Source of the DNA: Bacteroidetes bacterium ADurb.Bin174
GTDB lineage: Bacteria; Bacteroidota; Bacteroidia; Bacteroidales; Paludibacteraceae
Direction: 5' to 3'
Assembly: GCA_002070265.1 (NCBI GenBank)
Contig: MWCX01000021.1
Coordinates: forward strand, 1 to 37,381
Length of the DNA: 37,381 bases
Made by a program: the position numbers and the translations under genes. Positions 7,633 to 16,112 of the stretch are shown piece after piece; within the stretch, counting starts at the first letter, position 1, and each line of letters starts with the position of its first letter. The notes beneath the pieces are model-generated. The model was not told where the DNA came from, searched no databases, and saw only the letters and a list, made by a program, of their open reading frames with translations.

Positions 7633-10041
7633 ATGGAAAAAACAAAACGCTACCTCTCCTCATACAAAACAACCATCACCCTGCTGCTGATTTACGCAGT
7701 TGCAATGGCCATTGCAACATTTGTCGAAAAAGATCATGGAACCGAAATTGCTAAAAAATGGGTCTATTATTCGCCCGCTTTTTTCCTGTTGCAGTTTTTG
7801 TTGGTACTTAATTTTTTTGCCGCCTGGAACAGGTACGGTTATGTAAAACAGAAACGATGGGCACTTTTAACTGTGCATTTGGCTTTTGTTGTGATTTTGG
7901 GCGGGGCGTTGACAACTTTTCTTTTTGGAAAAGAAGGCACTGTACACATTCGCGAAGGAAACAGAACCGATGAAATGATTGTCCGCACTTCAGATGGTGT
8001 TAGCGTTGAAAAGTTACCATTTGTATTGGAACTGACCGACTTTCGACTAAATCGCTATCCCGGCTCGGCAAGTCCTTCGTCGTATGAAAGCGACCTGCTA
8101 GTACATGTTGACGGCAAAATGCAAGAGGCCAAAATATTTATGAATAATGTATTAGACGTAAAAGGCTATCGGTTTTTCCAGGCCTCGTACGACCAAGATG
8201 AGCTTGGAACCATTCTCTCCGTAAACCAAGACGTGGCGGGCAGAACCATAACCTATTCCGGTTACTTTTTACTTTTCTGCGGATTTGTACTGGTATTTTT
8301 CACGAAAAACTCCCGTTTTCGCCGGTTAGTCCGTCAACTTAAAAGTTTACGAGAGGAGAGTAAACATCTTGCCCTCGTTTTGATATTGTTGATTGGAACA
8401 ACTGCTTTACAGGCACAGACTACAGAAAACCGGCAAAGCGCCATGATTCCACCGGAACATGCCGCCCAATTTGCAGCATTGCCCGTGCAATCAGGCGGGA
8501 GGATTATGCCGGTGCACACCCTTTCATCCGAAATAGTGCGCAAAGTGTACAAAGAGCGAAAGATGGGGCAGTTCTATCCTGAGCAGTTTTTACTCAGCTT
8601 CCTTGCAGAACCACGCATATGGATTCATGAACCGTTTATCGCCATAGATAACAGCGAGATTTCATCACTTTATGGTTTGCCCAAAGACTACGCCTCTTAC
8701 GTACAGTTTTTCGACAAAAACGGCCATTATAAATTGCTGCATCAGATGCAAATAATTTACGGAAAATCACCTGCGGAGCGTTCGGCAACTGATAAAAATA
8801 TGATGAAACTTGATGAAAGGGTGAACATTGTCTTTCAACTATTGGATTACAGCTTATTGCGAATTTACCCTGACCCAAATGATGACACACATACCTGGTA
8901 TCCGCCGAATGTTAATCCGTCTATCTTCCCAAAAGAGGATTCTTTATTTGTCACGGATTCTTTCAGAAACTACCTTGTCGAAGTAAGCAACTCACTGCAA
9001 AGCGGAGATTGGAGTAAGCCTGACCAATTACTTACCGAAATAAAAAAAATTCAGTTAAAAAACGACATCGGAGCGCATATCAATAGCGGAAAGGTAAAGA
9101 CTGAAATCAGCTACAATCAACTGCGAATTTTCGATAGATGTAAGTTGTCCTACTTTATCCTGGGCGGCTTGCTACTGGTTTTGGCTTTTATGCAGTTACT
9201 CAAAAAACGGAAATGGGCAGATGTAACCATAAAAATTTTATCCATCGTTATTCTGTGTGCCTTCTTAGTTCACGCTTTTGGCATGGGGATGCGCTGGTAC
9301 ATAGGCGGTTATGCTCCCTGGAGCAACTCCTACGAAACAATGGTGTATGTGGCTTGGGCAACCGTTTTGGCGGGGATTATTTTTGGCAGGAAAAGCACCA
9401 TCACCATGGCATTGGCAACGCTTTTCGGCGGGATCATTCTATTTGTTTCAGGACTGAACTGGATGGACCCGCAAATTGGTACCCTGGTACCTGTGTTGAA
9501 GTCACCCTGGCTTATGTTTCACGTAGCGATTATCGTGGCAGCATACGGGTTTTTCGGTATTGGCTTTTTATTGGGCATTGTGAATCTGTCGTTGACAGCC
9601 TTTGCAAAAAAGAGCGAATTAATTCGCTTCCGGATGAAAGAGTTGAGCATCACAAACAATATGGCTTTGCTTGTGGGTCTCGCGCTGATGAGCATCGGTA
9701 CCTTTCTCGGGGCTATCTGGGCCAATGAGTCGTGGGGACGCTACTGGGGCTGGGACCCGAAAGAGACCTGGGCGCTGATAACCATGATAGTTTATAGTAT
9801 TGTAACGCATATCCACCTGGTGAAAAAGCGGGATAATTTGTGGCTTTTCAACCTACTCTCGGTATTGGCATTTGCCTCCGTTTTGATGACCTTTTTCGGC
9901 GTCAACTACCTGCTGAGCGGCATGCATTCGTACGGAGTAACGGACGGCGTTTCCGCCGTGTTTATCTACATCGTCCTTGCCTTTGTAGCTATCGGTATAT
10001 TGGGTGTACTTTCTTACCGAAAGAGAAGATACGAGTCTTAG
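7633..10041 (+). CDS. ccsBA: cytochrome c biogenesis protein, ResB-CcsA fusion (CcsBA)
   Basis: 802-residue fusion of the two subunits of the System II haem-lyase, which exports haem and attaches it to CXXCH motifs outside the cytoplasmic membrane. Residues 1-230 are ResB-like: membrane helices near 12-30, 47-65, 75-93 and 205-222 and a soluble loop with GKEGTVHIREGN. A large periplasmic region follows, and from about residue 505 there are CcsA-type helices. The haem-handling WWD motif is present (ANESWGRYWGWDPKETWALI, about residues 697-717), as are histidines in WLMFHVAI and VTHIHLV. Fused ResB/CcsA is normal in Bacteroidota and epsilon-proteobacteria. It is the expected partner of the 11-haem cytochrome at 296-2859, which would explain their proximity. 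The fusion appears intact. Confidence 0.93.
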   Translation: MEKTKRYLSSYKTTITLLLIYAVAMAIATFVEKDHGTEIAKKWVYYSPAFFLLQFLLVLNFFAAWNRYGYVKQKRWALLTVHLAFVVILGGALTTFLFGKEGTVHIREGNRTDEMIVRTSDGVSVEKLPFVLELTDFRLNRYPGSASPSSYESDLLVHVDGKMQEAKIFMNNVLDVKGYRFFQASYDQDELGTILSVNQDVAGRTITYSGYFLLFCGFVLVFFTKNSRFRRLVRQLKSLREESKHLALVLILLIGTTALQAQTTENRQSAMIPPEHAAQFAALPVQSGGRIMPVHTLSSEIVRKVYKERKMGQFYPEQFLLSFLAEPRIWIHEPFIAIDNSEISSLYGLPKDYASYVQFFDKNGHYKLLHQMQIIYGKSPAERSATDKNMMKLDERVNIVFQLLDYSLLRIYPDPNDDTHTWYPPNVNPSIFPKEDSLFVTDSFRNYLVEVSNSLQSGDWSKPDQLLTEIKKIQLKNDIGAHINSGKVKTEISYNQLRIFDRCKLSYFILGGLLLVLAFMQLLKKRKWADVTIKILSIVILCAFLVHAFGMGMRWYIGGYAPWSNSYETMVYVAWATVLAGIIFGRKSTITMALATLFGGIILFVSGLNWMDPQIGTLVPVLKSPWLMFHVAIIVAAYGFFGIGFLLGIVNLSLTAFAKKSELIRFRMKELSITNNMALLVGLALMSIGTFLGAIWANESWGRYWGWDPKETWALITMIVYSIVTHIHLVKKRDNLWLFNLLSVLAFASVLMTFFGVNYLLSGMHSYGVTDGVSAVFIYIVLAFVAIGILGVLSYRKRRYES

Positions 10042-10141
10042 CTTTAAGGGAGGGCAGCAAAAGTCGGATAAGTTGAGATTATAAATCAGTTGATTGAAAA
10101 TTTTGTCGAAAAATTAGTTTAGGGTTACACTGTTTGCCTAC

Positions 10142-11242
10142 ATGCAAAGCACGCCGAAATATCGCAAAATAATCCATGTGGACATGGATGCTTTTTATGC
10201 ATCTGTGGAGCAACGCGACCACCCTGAGTGGCGAGGCAAACCACTTGTAGTGGGTAGTTCACATCCTCGCGGGGTCATTGCGGCGGCAAGCTATGAAGCC
10301 CGTAAATTTGGCATTCACTCCGCTATGCCTTCAAAAAGAGCCTTGCAACTTTGTCCGCACTTGATCTTTGTACCACTTCGGTTTGATGTTTATAAATCAG
10401 AATCAAGAGAAATTCATAACATTTTCAGCGAATATACCGACCTGATTGAACCGCTTTCGCTCGACGAGGCTTTTTTAGATGTTACTGAAAATAAACCCGG
10501 TATTCTTCTCGCACAAGATATTGCTAAAGAAATCAAGACAAAAATAAAATCACAACTTAATCTCACAGCTTCTGCCGGAGTTTCGTACAATAAATTTTTA
10601 GCTAAAATAGCTTCCGATATGCAGAAACCTGATGGTTTGACCGTTATACATCCCAAAAGAGCCCTAAGAGTAATTGAGAACTTACCGATAGAGGATTTTT
10701 GGGGCGTAGGACAAGTTACGGCGAGGCGAATGCACGAGTTAGGTATCCATACGGGGAAAGATTTGCAGGAAAAGTCAGAAGGCTTTTTAATTAAGAATTT
10801 CGGGAAAATCGGAAGTCTTTTTGCGGAATTTGCACAGGGCAATGACCACCGGGAAGTAGAAACTGATAGGAAACGCTTGTCTGTAGGATGTGAGCAAACT
10901 TTTGGCGAGGATATTATGGAAAAAGAGCAGATTATCGCTCGCTTTGATGAATTGGCTAACGAACTGGAAAAACGTATTGAGAAAGCTCACTTTCAAGGAC
11001 ATACATTTACACTGAAAATAAAACGAGGTGATTTCAAGCTAGTTACCCGAAGTCAAACTGCAGAAACTTGTTTTACATCAGCTAAGGAATTTATTGAATT
11101 GGGAACAAAACTTTTGGAAACGGTAAATTTGGAGAACCACGGTGTTCGGTTAATCGGCTTTTCAGTAAGTAACCCTACTGCCGACATTATTTCCAACACT
11201 ATGCTTGACCCTCAGTTGTTGATACCTTTTGAGGAGTTCTAA
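10142..11242 (+). CDS. dinB: DNA polymerase IV (Y-family)
   Basis: 366 residues, full length for DinB. Motifs: HVDMDAFYASVEQRD at residues 12-26 (catalytic D14), the PLVVGSS region, the YEARKFGIHSAMPSKRA steric region at 51-67, and SLDEAFLDVT at 106-115 (D108, E109). The thumb helix-hairpin-helix (VGQVTARRMHELGIHTGKDL) and a little-finger domain follow. It is an error-prone translesion polymerase used in DNA-damage tolerance. It stands alone on the plus strand and the next gene is convergent. No LexA-type site was recognised upstream. Confidence 0.95.
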   Translation: MQSTPKYRKIIHVDMDAFYASVEQRDHPEWRGKPLVVGSSHPRGVIAAASYEARKFGIHSAMPSKRALQLCPHLIFVPLRFDVYKSESREIHNIFSEYTDLIEPLSLDEAFLDVTENKPGILLAQDIAKEIKTKIKSQLNLTASAGVSYNKFLAKIASDMQKPDGLTVIHPKRALRVIENLPIEDFWGVGQVTARRMHELGIHTGKDLQEKSEGFLIKNFGKIGSLFAEFAQGNDHREVETDRKRLSVGCEQTFGEDIMEKEQIIARFDELANELEKRIEKAHFQGHTFTLKIKRGDFKLVTRSQTAETCFTSAKEFIELGTKLLETVNLENHGVRLIGFSVSNPTADIISNTMLDPQLLIPFEEF

Positions 11243-11385
11243 AACGCCTGTAAATTGTAAATTTCATCCGGTACCCTTGAATTTACTACTATCTCGCTAT
11301 TTTGTATATACAACACTGGCAGTTGGCTTTCTCTTATCTGTTATCTATTCGTTAATGAATTATTCTAATGTTATAATTTGCTTTT

Positions 11386-11772
11386 TTATATTCCCAATAT
11401 TTTTGATGTCGTTTTTAAAAGCTCTATTGCCGGTGCGTCTAAATAGCAATCTTTACAATGAGCATACATCATCATACAATCTATAAAATCCGTCAGCATA
11501 TGAAATAAAAGGCCTATCCCAATGATGTTAAAAGGTTTACGAAAAAAAAGCAATACCACATAAGCTATCATCGCATAATAAGTATGCAAAGGGTGAAAAT
11601 TTATGCTGCACCTGTCTATCTGAAATATTGGATTTGCAACTAAATGGTCTAAATCAACCAACATGGTGGCAATAAGTATCAAATAGACTTTCTTCCAATC
11701 ATTTCTAAAAAATCCATATGCGATAAAAAATGGAAATACCAAATGTAAAAAGCAGTGTATGAATGTCTGCAT
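11386..11772 (-). CDS. DUF6122 family membrane protein
   Basis: 128 residues with about four membrane helices (FIHCFLHLVFPFFIAYGFF, VYLILIATMLVDLDHLVA, YYAMIAYVVLLFF, IIGIGLLFHMLTDFIDC). The motif ML-V-D-L-D-H-L and the later F-H-M-L-T-D-F-I-D-C, together with C-S-I-N-F-H-P-L-H, match the DUF6122 family of Bacteroidota, which resembles YdjM/LexA-regulated membrane metal hydrolases with H and D in helices. The function is unknown. The C-terminus (KDCYLDAPAIELLKTTSKILGI) is a little longer than the core. Transcription is convergent with dinB. Confidence 0.7.
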   Translation of the reverse strand: MQTFIHCFLHLVFPFFIAYGFFRNDWKKVYLILIATMLVDLDHLVANPIFQIDRCSINFHPLHTYYAMIAYVVLLFFRKPFNIIGIGLLFHMLTDFIDCMMMYAHCKDCYLDAPAIELLKTTSKILGI

Positions 11773-11835
11773 GTTTAATTGTCCTTAAATTCCTCAACTG
11801 TCGTTTCTTACGCTGCCAACGTATAATTTACGTTT

Positions 11836-11910
11836 GACACAAAAACACCCATATCACACTTAGGCACGAAAAAAAGGTGTTAATTTTTTATGAAGATTAT
11901 ATTTTAATAT
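11836..11910 (-). promoter_or_regulatory. upstream element shared with 16854-16917
   Basis: On the minus strand ATAATCTTCATAAAAAATTA, then ACACCTTTT, and about 30 bases later GTGTTTTTGTGTC. The same order of words (AATCTTCACAAAAATTTAAC, ACCTTTT, ATATTTTTGTATC) precedes the gene at 16113-16835. It lies 64-138 bases upstream of the DUF6122 start. Probably a promoter and regulator site; the regulator is unknown. Confidence 0.4.
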
Positions 11911-11925
11911 TTAGGTTATTACTGG

Positions 11926-12043
11926 GGCTGTCTCAAAACAATTATTCAATTAGAAACAGTAAGGTGTCTTAGAAGTATCCAAATGCAAGGCACTGAGCAA
12001 CCATCGAAAGTAACGCAGCAGTGGTCACTTATGAGACACCGCC
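11926..12043. repeat. R2 MITE-like repeat, copy 2 (short form)
   Basis: Starts GGCTGTCTCAAAACA and ends TGAGACACCGCC. It is the same element as at 151-310 but lacks the central side hairpin (ACTGAGC joined to AACCATCGAAAG). Its right end codes the last residues AVSHK and the stop of the nitroreductase gene on the minus strand. Confidence 0.75.
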
Positions 12044-12762
12044 TTGTACACCTCCTCAAACGGCACTCTAAACCGTTCTCCCCGAATTCCACGCATTCCT
12101 TTTCTGATTCCGCAGGGAATAACCATATTGATTTCGGCACTGCAAGGCAGTTTGAGCAATTTTTTAACCCTGCGGCTGTCAAAACCTTCCAATGGACATG
12201 TGTCATAACCGATCTCTGCCATGGCAATCATAAAGGTTTGTGCTGCCAAACCGCAGGTTTTATGTACAACTACACGCATATCACTTTCCGAAATTGAGGT
12301 TACCATGGGACGGAAAAGACTGATACACATTGAGAGAATCTTCCTGAAAATTCCAAGTAATCCAAAAAAGCGACTGTAAATAAATGGCATCAAGCAGGTG
12401 TAGTAAGCCCGCTGATTTTTCCATCGTTTTTCTTGTTTTTCCGGTGGACTATTACGGGCAATATTCCCTTTTTCAAATTCCAAAACAGCCTTTGAATGTT
12501 TGCGGTGCAAATCACGGCGAGTTACGAAAACTACAATTTGTTTAGCTGTTTCTGTTGCTTTTTGATCCAGACAGGCATGGGATATTTTTTTCATCATCTC
12601 AGGGTCGGTAATGTGATAAAATTCCCACAATTGCATATTGGAACTATTAGGTGCAAGCGTTGCCAGTTCGATACAGCGCTTTACCTTTTCAGTGTCCAGT
12701 TCTTTCGCTTCATCGAAATAGCGAACAGAACGGCGAAATTCAAGGACTTCTTGTAATGACAT
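12025..12762 (-). CDS. nitroreductase family protein
   Basis: 245 residues. The N-terminal FRRSVRYFDEAKELD and the following LATLAPNSSNMQLWEF are the FMN-binding signature of the nitroreductase family (R-R-S-x-R-x-F, then A-P-S/N-x-x-N-x-Q-x-W). The region CGLAAQTFMIAMAEIGYDTCPLEGFD is the second conserved flavin segment. Such enzymes reduce nitro compounds, quinones or flavins with NAD(P)H. A hydrophobic inserted segment (CLMPFIYSRFFGLLGIFRKILSMCISLF, about 122-150) is larger than usual. The final residues AVSHK and stop come from repeat R2. It is the last gene of a minus-strand run and starts 12 bases after the CPBP gene. Confidence 0.85.
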   Translation of the reverse strand: MSLQEVLEFRRSVRYFDEAKELDTEKVKRCIELATLAPNSSNMQLWEFYHITDPEMMKKISHACLDQKATETAKQIVVFVTRRDLHRKHSKAVLEFEKGNIARNSPPEKQEKRWKNQRAYYTCLMPFIYSRFFGLLGIFRKILSMCISLFRPMVTSISESDMRVVVHKTCGLAAQTFMIAMAEIGYDTCPLEGFDSRRVKKLLKLPCSAEINMVIPCGIRKGMRGIRGERFRVPFEEVYKAVSHK

Positions 12763-12774
12763 TGTATTTTATTG

Positions 12775-13500
12775 TTATGGTTGATTGATCAATTCCGCTA
12801 AGAAACGTGCCGTAAAGATAATCACATCTTGCGCAAAATGTATCACCCACGCCCAAAAAAATCCTTTAGTTTCGAGAATTGATTTCGCTAAAAACCATCC
12901 CAAAAATCCGGCTGCCAATACGCCCGGAATACCGCCCGGATTGCCCCAATAATGGACTGTACCGAATATCAGAGCAGAAATAAAAGGGATTATTCTATCT
13001 TTTAGCTTACCTTTCAGTACGACTACTACGCTTAATCTTGTAACGCTTTCTTCTATAAATGAATTGGTCAACGAGAAAATAAGACTAAAAAGCAAAATAG
13101 GTAGTATATTGCTAAGGTCAATTGCTTTTCCATTTAACAACTGAAAATAAATAATTATTGCCGTAACGACAGAGATAGTTATTCCGATACTCAACCCAAA
13201 AGATAACCAAGTTTGATTGCCTTTCGGCTTTATTCCAACCCAAGGTTCAGGAGTTATTTTGGCAGAGATATTCCCTTTTCTAAAATAAGTTTTAAACTCT
13301 TCCCTTTTAAATCCCCATAAAACAAGCAAGAGAAGAAGGGCGATTAAAAGAGTAATACCTTGATACACAATTTGGTGATTGGTTAATGGCGACAGATTGT
13401 CGAAAATAACAATTCCGCTTGTCCATTTACCTACAAAAAGAAATGAAGCGGTTAAAACCACTATCAATAAAAGCAGTAAAATATCTTTTAATTTTAACAT
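12775..13500 (-). CDS. CPBP family intramembrane metalloprotease (copy near nitroreductase)
   Basis: About 241 residues from the Met at 13500 (MLKLKDILLLLL); an upstream Met at 13542 would overlap the preceding gene and adds a polar leader. It has 6-7 membrane helices. CPBP/Abi motifs are present: EESVTRL (E-E-x-x-x-R), then F-G-T-V-H-Y-W-G and a last-helix H-F-A-Q-D. CPBP proteins are ABI-type membrane proteases, used for CAAX-like processing or bacteriocin maturation and self-immunity; which applies here is not visible. A second CPBP gene lies upstream at 14372, separated only by a lipoprotein gene. Confidence 0.8.
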   Translation of the reverse strand: MLKLKDILLLLLIVVLTASFLFVGKWTSGIVIFDNLSPLTNHQIVYQGITLLIALLLLLVLWGFKREEFKTYFRKGNISAKITPEPWVGIKPKGNQTWLSFGLSIGITISVVTAIIIYFQLLNGKAIDLSNILPILLFSLIFSLTNSFIEESVTRLSVVVVLKGKLKDRIIPFISALIFGTVHYWGNPGGIPGVLAAGFLGWFLAKSILETKGFFWAWVIHFAQDVIIFTARFLAELINQP

Positions 13501-13534
13501 GATTGTTTGATTTTTTAATGATGAATTGTTCGTT

Positions 13535-14350
13535 TTAAACATTAAACCTTATTTTATCGACAGTTCCCCTAAAATATTCATAATTGCCTTCCGGCAGATG
13601 CCAGATCACTTTCACTTTTTCGGCAATTTTTAATTTGTCCTGCGATTTATAGCTATCTACAACAACTGAAAACTTTACTTTTTTATAGCTGTTTTTGCCG
13701 ACTGTAAAATATCGGTCGGATGTTTCGAAATGTGTAAACAGTCCTTCTTCGTTAAAGTAAAACATCCCTGAAACTTCAATTCCGTTATCTGTGAGTGTTC
13801 CCCGAACTGAACAATCATCTATCTGTTCCCATTTTACATTATCTGATAGCAAGTAACCCGAAATAAACGTAAATTCGCAAAAAGTTGATATAAGCGCCGA
13901 CTGTGCAACTTCTTTACTGTTATCATAAGCTACTTTTATCAAATTCAGTAGCTTTACGTTCATTTCTCCATAACCATCCCAATATAGATCTCTTGCTGCC
14001 ACCGGCATACCGGAAATTTTCATGTAGGCTGTCCTTCCTATCGGCTTCACGGAATTGAATTGCATGGTGTGAAGTTTTATCCAATCCTTATCCGGCGACA
14101 TTTTTAACCAACTTTCGGTCCAATACACATTAGCATTTACGGGGATAGGAGTGTTTATATAACCACAAACTCGAAGATACTTTTTTAAAGGTTCGGGTAG
14201 GTTTTTTATTAAATCTTCGGTAAATACTTCAATCTTATGACCCTTATTCCTTTCAATAAATTCGGATTTATCTTTTATAAAAACGCTTTTCATATCGGTG
14301 CAATTTGTAAAAATTAGCAACACTGATAATACTGATAGTATTCTTTTCAT
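13535..14350 (-). CDS. DUF6544-like lipoprotein
   Basis: 271 residues. The signal peptide MKRILSVLSVLLIFTNC ends in a lipobox (IFTNC, Cys17), so it should be a lipoprotein. The segment LPEPLKKYLRVCGYINTPIP and the following pattern (WIKLHTMQFNSV, GRTAYMKISGMPVAARDLYWDGYGEM) fit the DUF6544 family, mostly beta and of unknown function, often next to membrane proteins. It lies 21 bases downstream of one CPBP gene and just before the other, so it is probably co-transcribed with them. Confidence 0.6.
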   Translation of the reverse strand: MKRILSVLSVLLIFTNCTDMKSVFIKDKSEFIERNKGHKIEVFTEDLIKNLPEPLKKYLRVCGYINTPIPVNANVYWTESWLKMSPDKDWIKLHTMQFNSVKPIGRTAYMKISGMPVAARDLYWDGYGEMNVKLLNLIKVAYDNSKEVAQSALISTFCEFTFISGYLLSDNVKWEQIDDCSVRGTLTDNGIEVSGMFYFNEEGLFTHFETSDRYFTVGKNSYKKVKFSVVVDSYKSQDKLKIAEKVKVIWHLPEGNYEYFRGTVDKIRFNV

Positions 14351-14371
14351 TCCAAATTTAGTTTGTTGTGT

Positions 14372-15064
14372 TTAAGTTAAACTCGTTAATAATGACGCCA
14401 TTAATCCCATGAAATTACCTGCCATGTGGGTAAGAATTGCATACGCATTGTTATCATATTTCTCCTGATAATAACCGGCAATCAATCCAAGTGTAAATGT
14501 CGCAATAAGGGTTCTAGCCAAGAAGAAAGCACCCGCACCTGTTGTTATCAAGTTTAAATGCACTAAGCTAAACGCTAATGCTCCAATAATTACAGGCAAA
14601 CTAACATGCCTTTTAAAGATTTTTATTCCTTTGTCTTTCAACGGCTTTAATATATTTTGAAGAAATCCGCGAAACAAAACTTCTTCTACTACACTTGCGT
14701 AGATAAATATGAAAAGAAAAAACTGCAACGGCGACATTACATCAAAGGCATAATGCGATTCAGCTTTGATTCCAAAGATATTTCCTATAATAGTCATAAA
14801 AACATTGACTATTACTGCTGCCAAAAAACCAAACAGCATTGGTTTTAGTGTCTTTTTGAACTTTGGCACTGAAATTTTATAGTTCACATGCTTTTTGAGA
14901 CCACAAATCAAAGCAATTGAAAGTATCAGTATAAGCGTGTCACCCCAAAAGGATTTAGGAATAAATTCAATGTTAATTTGTAGTTTTCTACTAACAAATG
15001 ATGATATTAGAAATACTATCGCTGTTAATAATATTCCCCAAATAAATCTTTCATTGTTTTTCAT
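14372..15064 (-). CDS. CPBP family intramembrane metalloprotease (second copy)
   Basis: 230 residues, about seven membrane helices. The catalytic E-E-x-x-x-R motif is VVEEVLFRGFLQNIL (about residue 122). F-S-L-V-H-L-N and a later T-H-M-A-G-N-F complete the CPBP/Abi signature. It is more typical of the family than the gene at 12775 and not a recent duplicate of it. It may process or clear a membrane peptide, possibly including products of its own cluster (inference). The upstream gap 15065-15261 contains a long inverted repeat. Confidence 0.85.
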   Translation of the reverse strand: MKNNERFIWGILLTAIVFLISSFVSRKLQINIEFIPKSFWGDTLILILSIALICGLKKHVNYKISVPKFKKTLKPMLFGFLAAVIVNVFMTIIGNIFGIKAESHYAFDVMSPLQFFLFIFIYASVVEEVLFRGFLQNILKPLKDKGIKIFKRHVSLPVIIGALAFSLVHLNLITTGAGAFFLARTLIATFTLGLIAGYYQEKYDNNAYAILTHMAGNFMGLMASLLTSLT

Positions 15065-15148
15065 TTTTATATTCCTCCTGTTTAATAAGTTTTATAATTG
15101 TCATATTTCAAAGTATTATTTCGTTATCAGAGCTAATCGGCAAAGTAT

Positions 15149-15192
15149 GGAGCAAATGCTTTCATCCCTCCATGCCGGCTTTAATTTGCTCC
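15149..15192. other. inverted repeat in the gap upstream of the CPBP gene
   Basis: GGAGCAAAT (15149-15157) pairs exactly with ATTTGCTCC (15184-15192) around a 26-base loop. It lies in the only sizeable gap of the membrane cluster, 85 bases before the CPBP start, so it could be a leader hairpin or operator. No poly-T tract follows. Confidence 0.35.
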
Positions 15193-15261
15193 GCAATAAA
15201 GAGACTATTCACAGTTGACGAAAAGTAAAATATTCGTTTATATTACTTTCACTTTAAAATG

Positions 15262-15486
15262 TTACTGCTGTCTGTATTTTTTCTCTTTTCTTATTATGTA
15301 AACAAAGACAAGTATTATCCCAATTACGTTAATTCCAACTCCAAGACCTAATGACAGACCCAGTATAAAATCACCAAGGTCACTTGGCGTTATATTACAA
15401 AAAAAATCTTTTGACACATATAGTACATTGCCCAATACTATAAGTGTAATTCCTGTTTTTAAATCTTTCATTTTTCTGTTTTTCAT
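15262..15486 (-). CDS. small two-helix membrane protein
   Basis: 74 residues, or 69 if the second Met (MKDLKTG) is used. Two predicted membrane helices: GITLIVLGNVLYVSKDFF and LGLSLGLGVGINVIGIILVFVYII, with a basic tail (RKEKKYRQQ). I do not recognise a family. It is kept as real because it sits in register within a minus-strand run of membrane proteins (35 bases after the DUF4386 stop) and has clear membrane-protein composition. Confidence 0.55.
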   Translation of the reverse strand: MKNRKMKDLKTGITLIVLGNVLYVSKDFFCNITPSDLGDFILGLSLGLGVGINVIGIILVFVYIIRKEKKYRQQ

Positions 15487-15521
15487 AATTTTTCAATTTT
15501 ATGATTGCCTTTCTTCAAAAA

Positions 15522-16091
15522 TTAAGCATCTGTTAACAAGTTGTTGTTTTTACTTCCCCGAACAATCAACCAAATCCCAAATGTCACCTCCCAAAGTCCG
15601 CCGAGACCGAGAAGATACATACTCCACTCTTTCCCAAACAATTCCATCAGAAAGCCAAAAGCAAAAACAGCATAGCCTATCGCCCCCCAAATTGCCAACC
15701 AGGATGGTGTGATTTTGTATTTAAGTAATGTCAAACACATGGGAATGCTGCCAATTCCTAACACCAGCATCGCAAGAAAATATCCCAAATCATCTGATAC
15801 ACTTCCGTTTAGAAATATTGTTAGGAGAGCTAAGGCTTCAAATAATCTTGTAAAAAGATAAATATTGCCAACTAATGGATTATACAGTTTCAATGTTTTC
15901 CTCAATAAAATCCCAATAAACAGAACCATTACCGAGTTGGCGATTATTAAGAATGCACCTAAATATTTTACGGGATTATTTGTGCTTTCGAAAAAGGGTC
16001 TTCCAAATCCATAGGCTAAAAAAGCTAATAAAAAGAAAGTCCCGATAATTCGAGCATTAAAAATTGTAACTGAATTGCTATTGTCTTTCAT
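15522..16091 (-). CDS. DUF4386-like membrane protein
   Basis: 189 residues with about six membrane helices. The start (IFNARIIGTFFLLAFLAYGFGRPFFES), the middle (NPLVGNIYLFTRLFEALALL) and G-I-G-S-I-P-M-C-L-T-L-L-K-Y resemble the DUF4386 family, slightly short for it (about 210-230). The function is unknown. It starts 21 bases after the preceding membrane gene and leads into the small membrane protein, so they probably form one transcript. Confidence 0.6.
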   Translation of the reverse strand: MKDNSNSVTIFNARIIGTFFLLAFLAYGFGRPFFESTNNPVKYLGAFLIIANSVMVLFIGILLRKTLKLYNPLVGNIYLFTRLFEALALLTIFLNGSVSDDLGYFLAMLVLGIGSIPMCLTLLKYKITPSWLAIWGAIGYAVFAFGFLMELFGKEWSMYLLGLGGLWEVTFGIWLIVRGSKNNNLLTDA

Positions 16092-16112
16092 TTTTGATTC
16101 TTTTGATAGGTT

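Noticed and set aside
9213-9728. 171-codon open frame within ccsBA
   Set aside because: Overlaps the conserved CcsA helices in another frame.
11229-11486. 85-codon open frame overlapping the dinB end
   Set aside because: Runs antisense into the DUF6122 gene; no support.
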